Below are positions 38,930 to 47,656 of a stretch of DNA of 64,000 nucleotides, piece after piece (the stretch's first letter is position 1; every line of letters begins with the position of its first letter). The stretch is from JAGNNV01 sp031412915 (GTDB lineage Bacteria > Acidobacteriota > Vicinamibacteria > Fen-336 > JAGNNV01): NCBI GenBank assembly GCA_031412915.1, contig JANODX010000020.1, forward strand, positions 20,916-84,915, read 5' to 3'. A program made the position numbers and the translations under genes. The notes under the pieces were generated by a model. It did no database searches, was not told the DNA's origin, and was given only the letters and a program-made list of their open reading frames with translations.

Positions 38930-39160
38930 CTACCTCCACGAACTCCGCTCTCCCTCGACTTGGTGGTCGATATCTTCCTTGGTTCGGGTCCCTGCGGGAA
39001 GACCCTCGAGGAACGCTATGAGTTCGCCGATCGCGGAGGCCGTTGGCCTTTTGGCCCGATATCCGCGCACCTCCACCCGCTCAAGGTCGGCAGGAAGAGG
39101 GGCGTCGAGGCGGAGCGAGCCATTCTCGATGGGCGCTGGAATCGTGACCGTTTCTGTCAA
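38930..39160 (-). CDS. Small VapB-like antitoxin candidate without a visible toxin
   Basis: 76 aa, starting at TTG 39160 with AGGA 8 nt upstream (GGCAGGAACAATCCC). The N-terminal half, TVTIPAPIENGSLRLDAPLP, looks like a beta-rich DNA-binding arm. The C-terminus GTRTKEDIDHQVEGERSSW resembles toxin-wrapping tails seen in PIN-associated antitoxins (RTKEEIDxQIxxERxSW). No toxin follows: after the stop only a 22-codon open frame remains before further stops. It lies inside a larger antisense frame that crosses the radical SAM gene, so I rely on the motif rather than frame length. Could be a remnant of a VapBC-like pair. Confidence 0.4.
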   Translation of the reverse strand: MTETVTIPAPIENGSLRLDAPLPADLERVEVRGYRAKRPTASAIGELIAFLEGLPAGTRTKEDIDHQVEGERSSWR

Positions 39161-39313
39161 GGGATTGTTCCTGCCTACGGATCCTTCATCGCGACCCTCC
39201 ACGCGGGTTGCCGAGTCAATTGTCTCGATGATACCCCTCAGAGTTACATCTTGGGGCGGCAGGGGTTCAAGGGCCCGGGCGTGGGAGAATCCTCGTTCCT
39301 CCAAGGGAGATTC

Positions 39314-40474
39314 ATGAAGGAAGTCGTCTCCGTCGCCAAGAAAGCGCTCAACGTCTGGAAGACGGCGGGCTTCAGCGTCGATCGCACGCCCATCACCCGG
39401 CTCGCCTGGCAGGGCCTGCCCTACCTCACCGACTCCACGGGCGGAGCGCGGGCGCCCCTCACCGTGTACTGGAGCATCAACAGCGTCTGCAACCTGCATT
39501 GCCGGATGTGCGACGTGGGGACCGCCAACTCCGACGCGAACTTCTGGAAAATCCTCCGCATCGACAAGAAACTGCACGAGATTCCGATCGAGCTGTTCAA
39601 GAGCGTGACCGACGAGCTGGCGAAGAGCAAGCCCCGCATCGCCATCAACGCGACGGAACCTCTCATGTACAAGCCGCTCGGCGAGGCGGTGCGCTACGTC
39701 CGCAGCAAGGACATGAGTGTCGGTGTCACCACCGGGGCCTACCTTCTGCCCGAGAGGGCCGAGGAACTGGCCGAGGCGGGCCTGAATCGGCTGAACGTCA
39801 GCATCGACGGTCCGCCGGACATTCACAATGCGATTCGCGGGCGGAAGGACGTGTTCCAGAAGGCGACGGACGGCATCCGGCGCTTCGACGAAGCGGCGAA
39901 GAAGCGGGGCCTGAAGTCCGACGTGGCCCTCATCTACACCGTGACCAACATGAACGACGGTTCGCTCGTGGCCTTCATGGATTCGATCGCGGACCTTCCG
40001 GTGTCCCTCGTCAGTTTCAACTGGATGACCTTCATCACCCCCGAGCAGGCCGATCATCACAACGCGGTGTGGGGCGAGAAATACAAGGCCACCGAGACCT
40101 GCCTTTCCAGCGACGTTCATCCGTCGCGAGTGGATACGAACGAACTGTGGAAGCAGATGGTGGAGATCAAGAAGCGGAAGGATCCCCGGGTGACCTTCAA
40201 CCCCGAGTACAGCCGCGAGGAGCTGGAACGCTTCTTCCACGATCCCGATACGTTCATGGACCACACTCCGTGCATGAGCTCGTGGCATTTCGCCCAGATC
40301 CTGGCCGACGGCGACTGCATTCCTTTCACCCGGTGCTACCACGTCTCTTTCGGCAACATCCATGAGCAGAAGTTCATGGATATCTGGAACGGTGAGAGGG
40401 TGCGCGCCTGGCGGAAGGACCTGCGGGCGCAAAAGCGCTTCCCCGCCTGCTCGCGCTGCCCCCTGGTTTCATAG
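39314..40474 (+). CDS. Radical SAM/SPASM-domain protein
   Basis: 386 aa from ATG 39314, which has AGGGAGA just upstream; the frame is open back to 38960, but that part has no family match. The [4Fe-4S]/SAM motif is CNLHCRMC (CxxxCxxC) at residues about 59-66. C-terminal cysteines (CMSSW, CIPFTRC, ACSRCP) and FGNIHEQKFMDIWNGER are typical of SPASM domains that hold extra clusters. Substrates of SPASM proteins include peptides and some sugars. Its place before a methyltransferase and two membrane glycosyltransferases suggests a sugar or lipid-carrier modification; no precursor peptide gene is seen nearby. Six bp separate it from the next gene. Confidence 0.88.
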   Translation: MKEVVSVAKKALNVWKTAGFSVDRTPITRLAWQGLPYLTDSTGGARAPLTVYWSINSVCNLHCRMCDVGTANSDANFWKILRIDKKLHEIPIELFKSVTDELAKSKPRIAINATEPLMYKPLGEAVRYVRSKDMSVGVTTGAYLLPERAEELAEAGLNRLNVSIDGPPDIHNAIRGRKDVFQKATDGIRRFDEAAKKRGLKSDVALIYTVTNMNDGSLVAFMDSIADLPVSLVSFNWMTFITPEQADHHNAVWGEKYKATETCLSSDVHPSRVDTNELWKQMVEIKKRKDPRVTFNPEYSREELERFFHDPDTFMDHTPCMSSWHFAQILADGDCIPFTRCYHVSFGNIHEQKFMDIWNGERVRAWRKDLRAQKRFPACSRCPLVS

Positions 40475-40480
40475 CGCGCC

Positions 40481-41188
40481 ATGTTTTGGGCGGAGGCCCG
40501 GCGGCGTTACAGCCACCTCACCGCGGACGATCCCGATATAAGGCGGTACCTCGAACTGGTTCGGTCGGTTCAGGAAGAGGGCGGCGATGGCCTCGCTGGT
40601 TACTTCGAGAATCTGGGCCGCCGCTGGGTCGTGGCCAACACTCCGAGCGGCCGGGTGCTGGAGATCGGGGCAGGGGTCGGGAAGCACGCCCGGTTGAACG
40701 CGCGGCACGACGGTCAGTACTTCGTGTCGGAGTTCCAGAGCGGCCACCTCGAGAATCCGTTGTGGACGGAGTTCCGCGGGCGCGGGGTTCAGTGCGATGC
40801 CTCCCGGCTGCCCTTTCGAGGCGATTGGTTCGACGGCGTGGTCTCGACCTACAGCCTCGAGCACATGCGACGCCTGGACGACACGCTCTTCGAAATCACG
40901 CGTGTCTTGAAGCCCGGAGGCCGGCTGGTTCTCGCCCTTCCCTGCGAGGGCGGTTTCCTGTGGAACTTCGGCCGGGAGCTGACGACAAGGCGCGTCTTCC
41001 AGAAGGAGTTCGGTCTCAACTACGACAAGATCATCGCTTTCGAGCACGTGCACGATCTGCGCTCGGTGCGGGATCATCTGCGGAGAAATCCAAGACTGGA
41101 ACCGAAGAGCCAACGGTTCTATCCGGCCATGGTCCCGCAGAAAGACCTCAATCTCATCGCCTGCTTCTCGTTCGAGAAGCGATCGTGA
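40481..41188 (+). CDS. SAM-dependent class I methyltransferase
   Basis: 235 aa. Motif I is VLEIGAGVGKHA near residue 60, the post-I acidic region FVSEFQSG, and the Methyltransf_11 segment FDGVVSTYSLEHM near 123, then LKPGGRLVLALP. The C-terminus (HDLRSVRDHLRR, PAMVPQKDLNLIACFSF) is typical of methyltransferases in glycan gene clusters. It likely methylates a sugar or a small precursor. It follows the radical SAM gene by 6 bp and overlaps the next gene by 4 bp (GTGA). Confidence 0.87.
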   Translation: MFWAEARRRYSHLTADDPDIRRYLELVRSVQEEGGDGLAGYFENLGRRWVVANTPSGRVLEIGAGVGKHARLNARHDGQYFVSEFQSGHLENPLWTEFRGRGVQCDASRLPFRGDWFDGVVSTYSLEHMRRLDDTLFEITRVLKPGGRLVLALPCEGGFLWNFGRELTTRRVFQKEFGLNYDKIIAFEHVHDLRSVRDHLRRNPRLEPKSQRFYPAMVPQKDLNLIACFSFEKRS

Positions 41189-42939
41189 CGGACGCGTTCT
41201 TCCGCCTGGCCGCCCGACTCGCGGCACTTCTGTTCGCTGGTCTTGTCGCCTTCCTCTTCTTCTACCGGACGAGTGAGCTGCCTCTTCCCCACGGCGACGA
41301 ACGTTCGTTCCTGAACGTGCCCTACCGTTTCGCGAATTTCGGAGATCTCCGGTATCCGGTCTTCATGAGCGAATCGTTCGGGGCCGCGGATCTGCGCCCC
41401 TATCCGCCCATCGCGGCTCTCGCGTTGAGAAGCGTTGCCCTCCGCGCGATCGGCTTCTCCGCGACGAACAGCCGATACGTCTCCGGCGCCCTCGTCCTGA
41501 TCGTCCTGCTGGCCGCGGGCGCGTGGCTTCGCCAGCACTTCGATGCCTCCTCGCCGCTCGTGGCACTCCTGCTCGCCCCCATGGCCCTAACCCCGGTGGT
41601 GGTGATCGCGGCCCGCAGCACGCGCCTCGAGCAGGAGACGTTCTTCTTCGGGGCGCTCTCCGCAATCCTCATGGCCAGCGGAGGCAGGCTCGGCCTCACG
41701 CGTTCCACCGGGCGGCTGCTGTTTGCCGGAGGCCTCGCCGCCCTCGCCGCCGGCATGCATCCTTTCGGTGTGATCTATGCGGGCCTCGCCGCCGTCGCCC
41801 TCGTCGCGGTCCGGCGTCCGAAGGATCTGATGATGTGGCTCGCGGGCGCGGCCATGGGATCCATCCCGACCGCGTGGTGGATGGTCGCGAAGGGTCGCCA
41901 TCTCATGGCCTTCGCGGCGGCGAACAGCGCCATGTATCGGGCGAGAGAAGGAGACCTGACGGCCTGGCTCGCCCAATTTTCGAGCATCTCGTGGCTCTTG
42001 CCTCTCGGCCTGCCCGAGCCTTTGCTCGCGCGTCTCGCTTCCGTTCAGCACAGCGCTTTCTCCGAATACGTCGGTTTTCCGCTGGAACCGGGAAACTTCA
42101 GCCTTCTTCTCCGTGCGCTCTTCTGGATGGAAGTGTGGATTCTGGCCCGCTTCCTCCTTCGTCATCTTCGGTCCCGCCGCGTGGAGAACGACGGTGTGGC
42201 GTTGCTCGTCTTGTTGAGCCTGGGCTTCCTGGCCTTCACTTTCTCCTACGTGCCCAACACGACCTACGGCCTCTACGGCGGCTTCCACGTCCACCTTGCG
42301 TTCGTCGCGGTGTGTCTCGCGGAGGCGGGGACCCGGCCCGTCTGGAAGCAACCGATGGCCGTGGCCGTCAGCCTGGCCTTCTTGAGCTTCGGTGTCTTGA
42401 GCGCCTTTCACCTGGTTCAAGCACCCGCAACCCCCACGCTGGACCGGGAGCTGGTGGCCATCGCGGAGACGGCGCGGGCCTCGGGAATCACGCTCGAAGA
42501 CACGGTGATGACCTCGACGGAGACCTGGACCGCGGCCGGAGCCCGAAACACATCGCTTTTGGAGCGCGTTCAGTACGGCCTTGGAAACAGCACCCCCGAT
42601 GCCGTCGCTTATCGGCGAAGCTACGTCGAGTTCTATCTTGGCGCGGGGCTTCCGGTGAGAGCGGACCTCAAGGCCGAGTCCATTCGCGTGCGCACCGCCG
42701 CCCTCTCCGAGGTGCTCGAGGGCCTTCAGCTATCGGGACTCCTGATTCTCGACGATGCGCAGAAGGACGCCGTCTACTTCTTCCGCCGCGGCGGGTCCGA
42801 CACAGTGAGCGTCGCCTCGATTGATCCGGCCCGGATCGTGCCCCTGCAAAATGTCCGAAAGGGCGGCGATACCGTTCCCGGACCGCGCGTGGACTGCGAT
42901 ACTCAGGCCCTGCCGCTTTGTGCCTTCCATGAACGCTGA
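41185..42939 (+). CDS. GT39-like membrane glycosyltransferase
   Basis: 584 aa with about ten to twelve membrane helices. After the first helix comes PLPHGDERSFLNVPYRF, giving the Asp-Glu pair used by GT-C enzymes in the first periplasmic loop. A soluble C-terminal part (from about 445) is predicted periplasmic. The enzyme would transfer a sugar from a polyprenyl-phosphate donor on the outer face of the inner membrane. GTG 41185 overlaps the methyltransferase stop as GTGA; the longer frame from 40486 runs inside that gene in another phase. The next gene overlaps its last 11 bp. Confidence 0.78.
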   Translation: MTDAFFRLAARLAALLFAGLVAFLFFYRTSELPLPHGDERSFLNVPYRFANFGDLRYPVFMSESFGAADLRPYPPIAALALRSVALRAIGFSATNSRYVSGALVLIVLLAAGAWLRQHFDASSPLVALLLAPMALTPVVVIAARSTRLEQETFFFGALSAILMASGGRLGLTRSTGRLLFAGGLAALAAGMHPFGVIYAGLAAVALVAVRRPKDLMMWLAGAAMGSIPTAWWMVAKGRHLMAFAAANSAMYRAREGDLTAWLAQFSSISWLLPLGLPEPLLARLASVQHSAFSEYVGFPLEPGNFSLLLRALFWMEVWILARFLLRHLRSRRVENDGVALLVLLSLGFLAFTFSYVPNTTYGLYGGFHVHLAFVAVCLAEAGTRPVWKQPMAVAVSLAFLSFGVLSAFHLVQAPATPTLDRELVAIAETARASGITLEDTVMTSTETWTAAGARNTSLLERVQYGLGNSTPDAVAYRRSYVEFYLGAGLPVRADLKAESIRVRTAALSEVLEGLQLSGLLILDDAQKDAVYFFRRGGSDTVSVASIDPARIVPLQNVRKGGDTVPGPRVDCDTQALPLCAFHER

Positions 42940-45061
42940 GTCTCGATTCCGGCGCTGGATCCAGAGGCTCGCGCTCGCAATTCTGGTGGCGGTGGCGCTT
43001 CTCGTCGCCCACAAGTTCTCGCGAACCGTAGGACGAGCGCCCGCCCTCGCGTTCGACGATTCACTGGCCGGCGTTTCCGCGAATCTCGCTCGCGAAGGAA
43101 GGCTTGGATTCGACGCCATCCCGGTCAACACACTCTCCCTCGTCGCGCAAAACGAACACTTCTTCAACTACGGCCCCTGGTACTTCGCCTTTGCCGCCGG
43201 TCTCGACTGGCTATTCGGGACGTCCTACGAAGTTCATCGCTCCTCGCATTTGCTGGGCGTTCTGCTGAGCATCTGGTTCGCCTGGATGTTCTTCCGGGGG
43301 CGCGATCCGTACTTTGCCGCCGCTATCTACGGGTGCGGCGCACTGCTGTCGTTTCATTACCACCAGTGGCCCATGGTTCGGCCGGACATCCTGGGTGTCA
43401 TCTTCGCCTCGCTGGCTCTGGTCTTCGCTCGCAGGATGGTGACGGAAGGCGGCAGGTGGCCCTCGTTCGGCTTCGGCCTGAGCATCGGCATCGCAGTCAC
43501 GAACCACCCCGTGGTCGCCGCACTCGCACCGTGGTCGTTCGCGGTGGTGCTGGCCATTTCGATTCTGAAACATCCGGGTCACCGATGGCGTTCGTTCCTG
43601 ACTCTGGCTTTACCCTGGATGGCCGGGCTCGCGATCGCGGGTGTTGGCCTCATTGTCGGGTCCGGGTTTCGGCCGGGAGCCATCCTCAAGCTGTACCTCC
43701 TCTATCCGACTTTCGTCCAGAAGGTCGGCCCCACGATCGGTTTTCTGGAGTCGATCGACCGGCATCTTTCCTATATCGGCCTGGCGCCGGGAAGGGCCCA
43801 GGCTCTCGCCGCTGGACTCCTCATCGTGATCCTTGCCGATGTGATCGCGTTCCTTCACCGGAGGAATCTCGACGCCTGGATCACTCTCCTGCCCGGCTCC
43901 GCGTGGGCCGCATATCTCCTGAGCCTTGGTGTCTTTCGCAATGTGCACGAAGGCTACGAAATCCTCGTGCAGATGCTCTTCGTGTGGACGGCGGCCGCCT
44001 TCGTGATCCGGGCGGGCCGCGGTTTCCCGATACTGGCCGGACTGGGGATTCCCGCCGCAGCACTTTGGGCCGTGGCTTCGACACCTGGACGCTGGGAGCA
44101 ACCGGCCGCCGAGAGTGTGCCCTACCAGGAATACATCGGCGCCGTCCGCGCCGACATCGCGGCAGAGGCCTACGTTCAGGGCGAGGCAGTCTTCGGACTG
44201 GGTCGGCCCAATTGGGTCGAGATGGCCCATGCCGCGTTTCTGACCGAAGAATTCCGCCCCCGGTTCCGGGACGGGCTCAGTCCCGACTTCCTCGTGATCT
44301 CGGAGCACGGTTGGGAAGCCGAGTGCCTTCAGGCGCAGAGCAACGCCGAGCCGCGCTTGCTCGTCCCCGGCCGGCCTGGCCGCAGCCCGGCCGTGGGCGG
44401 TTTCTTCAATCAGATTCCCTGGCTTTTCCGCGACCATTCCTTCCGGCTTCTTCGCATCGTATCGGGCCCGCCCTACGGCGCCACCCGCGTCTATCTGCGG
44501 CAGGGCTCCTCGGCCACTGGCTCCCCGCGTCCCGAAGTCATGGTCTGGTCGCCGACTGATCAGTGGCGGAGACGAATTGGCGAGCAGGGCTTTCCGTTTT
44601 CTCCAGCCCCTCCGTTGGTCATCCGCCTCCCCAGGGGATCCGCCGTCAGCGCCAGGCGGGCCATTGAGGCCCGGTCCGTGAACGCCTGGTCTGCATCTCT
44701 CGAACCGGGCTCATATCTCATCGAAGTCCGGGGAGCGCACCCGGCCAGGGTCGCTGGCTGTGTGGTGGCAAGCCCGTCCGAGGTGGTGGAAAGCCCGGGA
44801 GATGTGCGTGCCGCCGTTCCTCGCTTGCCGTCGGGCCTCGTCACTCACCTGTTGGTGGATCATGACGGAGGCGCCCTTCGCGTGGCTCTGCTCAGTCTCA
44901 GGTCGGCGGACGAGGAGTCCATACTGGGCGTCACCGCTTTCAAAATCGCGGACCCGCTCGTCGCGACCGGACCCCGCGGGGCGGGCGAAACCTATCCCGC
45001 GGCCCTTCTGCGATGTCGCAACAACCCGAAGGCCCAGGAGTGCGGGCAGGCAAACCAATAG
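42929..45061 (+). CDS. GT39-like membrane glycosyltransferase with large C-terminal soluble part
   Basis: 710 aa. About ten helices occupy residues 15-420; ALAFDDSLAGVSANLAREG after the first helix supplies the acidic pair of GT-C enzymes. LSFHYHQWPMVRPDILG is a conserved-looking periplasmic/helix boundary. Residues about 430-710 are soluble and beta-rich, larger than in its neighbour, and probably periplasmic. ATG 42929 gives a sensible N-terminus (MNAESRFRRWIQRL, positive-inside) and overlaps the previous stop by 11 bp; the frame open from 42821 lies in the previous gene. With the preceding gene it forms a pair of related but not closely similar enzymes. Confidence 0.75.
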   Translation: MNAESRFRRWIQRLALAILVAVALLVAHKFSRTVGRAPALAFDDSLAGVSANLAREGRLGFDAIPVNTLSLVAQNEHFFNYGPWYFAFAAGLDWLFGTSYEVHRSSHLLGVLLSIWFAWMFFRGRDPYFAAAIYGCGALLSFHYHQWPMVRPDILGVIFASLALVFARRMVTEGGRWPSFGFGLSIGIAVTNHPVVAALAPWSFAVVLAISILKHPGHRWRSFLTLALPWMAGLAIAGVGLIVGSGFRPGAILKLYLLYPTFVQKVGPTIGFLESIDRHLSYIGLAPGRAQALAAGLLIVILADVIAFLHRRNLDAWITLLPGSAWAAYLLSLGVFRNVHEGYEILVQMLFVWTAAAFVIRAGRGFPILAGLGIPAAALWAVASTPGRWEQPAAESVPYQEYIGAVRADIAAEAYVQGEAVFGLGRPNWVEMAHAAFLTEEFRPRFRDGLSPDFLVISEHGWEAECLQAQSNAEPRLLVPGRPGRSPAVGGFFNQIPWLFRDHSFRLLRIVSGPPYGATRVYLRQGSSATGSPRPEVMVWSPTDQWRRRIGEQGFPFSPAPPLVIRLPRGSAVSARRAIEARSVNAWSASLEPGSYLIEVRGAHPARVAGCVVASPSEVVESPGDVRAAVPRLPSGLVTHLLVDHDGGALRVALLSLRSADEESILGVTAFKIADPLVATGPRGAGETYPAALLRCRNNPKAQECGQANQ

Positions 45062-45885
45062 TGGCGCCCCTTGTCGAGGCCCCCGATCTTGCCCGTCAGT
45101 CCCGGGATTTCTGGGACCGAAATCCACTGCTGGCCTTCGAAATCCCGGATCCCGGCACCGAGGCATTCATCAGGACGTTCGACCGGATTCGGGTCGACCT
45201 CGAGCAGCACGCCCTTCACCTGTGGGAGTTCGACCGGCATGCCGGGCATCGCGTTCTGGACATCGGCTGTGGCGGGCCGGCGTTCCTCATGCGCCGATTC
45301 CTTGAGGGAGGCGGGAAGGTCACGGGCCTCGACGTCTCCGGAATGTCACTCTCCGTCGCGAAAGCTCACCTGCAGATCGAGGAAATGCATGGAAGTCTGT
45401 GCCAGGGCAGCGCCGAAGAGCTTCCCTTTCCAGGTTCGTGGTTCGACTTCGTGACCTCGAGCGGCGTGCTTCACCACGCCCCCGATACGGAGCGCGCGCT
45501 TCGAGAGGTGTTCCGCGTTCTGCGCCCGGGAGGGCGGACGGTCATTTCGTTGTACTTCAGGAGCGTCTTCCTGAGGCCGAGGGTCTGGCCGGCGACGCGG
45601 CTCGCGCTTTCGCTGCTGTTGCGGCCGGTTCCCGGCCGGTCGAGCTTTCAGAATGTCGCAACGGCCGACGACTTCGTCCGGCGCTGGGATGGAAACGAGA
45701 ACCCGGTGGGAAAGTGCTATTCGCGAAGAGAGGCTCGGGAGCTTTTCTCGGCCTTCAATGTGGAGCGCATCGAGACTCATGTCTTTCACCATCGGCTATT
45801 CAGGATCGATACACGGGCTTTTGCGCGGGTACTCGACTTTCTCGCGCCAACGATGATCTACGTGGTGGCCGGAAAGCCGCAGTGA
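45013..45885 (+). CDS. SAM-dependent class I methyltransferase
   Basis: 290 aa from ATG 45013, or 274 aa from GTG 45061, which would touch the previous stop by one base. The upstream 16 residues are not conserved-looking, so GTG 45061 is a serious alternative. Motif I is VLDIGCGGPAFLM; the later segment is FDFVTSSGVLHHAPD with LRPGGRTVISLYF. RDFWDRNPL near the N-terminus and VGKCYSRREARELF near the C-terminus are shared with the minus-strand methyltransferase at 46773-47558, so the two are paralogues. Likely a small-molecule or glycan methyltransferase of the same locus. Confidence 0.85.
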   Translation: MSQQPEGPGVRAGKPIVAPLVEAPDLARQSRDFWDRNPLLAFEIPDPGTEAFIRTFDRIRVDLEQHALHLWEFDRHAGHRVLDIGCGGPAFLMRRFLEGGGKVTGLDVSGMSLSVAKAHLQIEEMHGSLCQGSAEELPFPGSWFDFVTSSGVLHHAPDTERALREVFRVLRPGGRTVISLYFRSVFLRPRVWPATRLALSLLLRPVPGRSSFQNVATADDFVRRWDGNENPVGKCYSRREARELFSAFNVERIETHVFHHRLFRIDTRAFARVLDFLAPTMIYVVAGKPQ

Positions 45886-45987
45886 CGGCCGCTCGGAAGC
45901 CCTTGGCACAGGGGAGGAAGAGTTGGTCAGTCAGGCCTTCAGGGGGCAAATCAGGCCTTGTGCTACCCTTCTCTTCGGACAATTGCG

Positions 45988-46758
45988 ATGAAAGTGGGAA
46001 GACAAGGCTTCACCCGCGCAGGCCTCGCCTGCGTGATTTTTGCCGCAACGCTTTCCGCTGCCGACGGGGCGAGCCCGGCGGTCCGGCGCTGCTCGGGCCT
46101 GCGACTGCCCAAAGGAACGCTCAAACAGGCCCTGACCACACTTGGGCGTGAGCGGGGTTTCGAGGTCACGTTTGGATACCCGCGGGTCGCGCAGCTTCCG
46201 GTTGCGGGTGGCGCCCTGGAAGGAACCGACTGCGTGGCGGAGCTGACCGGACTTTTCGAGGCGCTGCGAGTGAGCTTCGCGCTGTCAGAGGGGGCCGGAA
46301 AGTCCGTTCGAAAACTGCTGGTCGGGGATTTCAAACTGGCGCAGCCGGCGGGAGGACCTCCGGTAGCGGCTTCCGATGCGGCGGCACGGCCCGAGTCCCC
46401 GACGGTCGCCCGGGAGGCCCCTGCTGAAGACACGACCACTCCGAAGCCCGAGAAGGACAAGGCTCCCGATCCCGAGGACTTGATCGACATGGGCGACGGA
46501 ATGAAGGTCTACAAGGTGGCTCCGCCCTACGTACCGATGACGCCCGGCCTCATCCCGCCAAACGCGGTGCTCACGGGCGCGGAAGCTCCGGCCGAGACCT
46601 TCTTTGGAGCAGACTCGGAGAAGATCAACCCGGTGCTCGCAGCTCCCGCGAGCACTCCAGTCCCCTTGAAGGCGCTCCTTAAGGCGCCCCCTGCGGTGGT
46701 CGGAGCGAGACCTCCAAACGCCAATCCTCCCTCCCCAACGCCCACTCCGCGTCTCTAG
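45988..46758 (+). CDS. Secreted STN-like domain protein with Pro/Ala-rich tail
   Basis: 256 aa from ATG 45988; earlier in-frame codons lack a start with a ribosome site. A signal peptide is likely (FTRAGLACVIFAATLSAADG). Residues about 30-105 resemble the STN domain of secretins and TonB-dependent receptors (LPKGTLKQALTTLGRERGFE, then ELTGLFEALRVSFAL). The rest is Pro-, Ala- and Thr-rich and probably disordered, ending in PSPTPTPRL. No barrel or secretin domain follows, so this is a stand-alone periplasmic protein of unknown role. Two cysteines in the STN-like part may form a disulphide. Confidence 0.7.
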   Translation: MKVGRQGFTRAGLACVIFAATLSAADGASPAVRRCSGLRLPKGTLKQALTTLGRERGFEVTFGYPRVAQLPVAGGALEGTDCVAELTGLFEALRVSFALSEGAGKSVRKLLVGDFKLAQPAGGPPVAASDAAARPESPTVAREAPAEDTTTPKPEKDKAPDPEDLIDMGDGMKVYKVAPPYVPMTPGLIPPNAVLTGAEAPAETFFGADSEKINPVLAAPASTPVPLKALLKAPPAVVGARPPNANPPSPTPTPRL

Positions 46759-46772
46759 GGGCGCCCGGCCTC

Positions 46773-47558
46773 TTAGCGCCGCGCCTTGACGTAAAGGAAC
46801 CACCCGAGGCTCGAAGCCAGGGGCTTGAGCCACGCTTCCCTGGCCACACGCGAGAAGCCGGGAGCCACCATCCAGGGCTGGAGCAGAGAGGCGAAGGTCC
46901 GGATCGACGAGAAGCGGCGCACGAAGGCCCGGGCCTGCGCTCGCGAGTACACGAGGCCCTTGGGGTTTCCTGCGCCATCGACCTCGTTCACCTGCTGAGC
47001 GAGAGACTTTCCCGTGAACAGGCGCAGAAGCGGAAACCGCAGCCGATACATGGCCGAATTGCGGTGATACAGCATGATCGTGAGCGCGCCCCCGGGCTTC
47101 AGCACGCGATGGATCTCGTCAATCGCCCGTTCGGGATGAGGAAGGTGATGCAGGACTCCCATGGAGGTCACGGCGTCGAACGTGGCGGACGGGAACGGCA
47201 GATGTTCGGCGTCTCCCTGGGTGATGAAGGCGCGGACCGACTCGACTTCGAACCGGCGGCGGCACAACGCGATTCCCTGAGCGGTCAGCTCCACCCCGAA
47301 GGTATCAGCGCCGGCGCGCGCATACCGTGCCATGACGTACCCATTTCCCGCGCCGATGTCCAGGAGACGCTTCCCAGAGAAGGACGAAAACTCGTAGATC
47401 CGGTTCGCGACGGGCTCCGGTTCGATCGCCTCCCGGAGGGTGTCGAAGGCCCGAAAATATTCCGCCGTGCCGGGCTCAGCGGGGATCGCCGCCGCCGCGA
47501 CCGGGTGGGCTTCCCAGAATTTCTGAACGTCACTACGGAGGATCTGACGGGGAGCCAT
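46773..47558 (-). CDS. SAM-dependent class I methyltransferase
   Basis: 261 aa with motif I LLDIGAGNGYVMARY near residue 65, FDAVTSMGVLHHLPHPERA near 127, and LKPGGALTIMLYHRNS. The N-terminal VQKFWEAHPVAAAAIP and the C-terminal KGLVYSRAQARAFVRRF parallel the plus-strand methyltransferase that ends at 45885. It is transcribed away from the glycosyltransferase gene that starts at 47657 and converges on the STN-like gene with 14 bp between stops. Confidence 0.87.
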   Translation of the reverse strand: MAPRQILRSDVQKFWEAHPVAAAAIPAEPGTAEYFRAFDTLREAIEPEPVANRIYEFSSFSGKRLLDIGAGNGYVMARYARAGADTFGVELTAQGIALCRRRFEVESVRAFITQGDAEHLPFPSATFDAVTSMGVLHHLPHPERAIDEIHRVLKPGGALTIMLYHRNSAMYRLRFPLLRLFTGKSLAQQVNEVDGAGNPKGLVYSRAQARAFVRRFSSIRTFASLLQPWMVAPGFSRVAREAWLKPLASSLGWFLYVKARR

Positions 47559-47656
47559 GGATAGCGACGACGCTCTTCTTCGCCTCTTCCATCAAGGAGA
47601 CGGGTGGCGCCCGGGAAGTATATTGGACCCTTCTGACCGACCGAGCGGCGCGCGCC

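Noticed and set aside
38960..39313. Upstream extension of the radical SAM protein
   Set aside because: The 118 extra residues have no radical SAM family features, and ATG 39314 has a clear AGGGAGA ribosome site.
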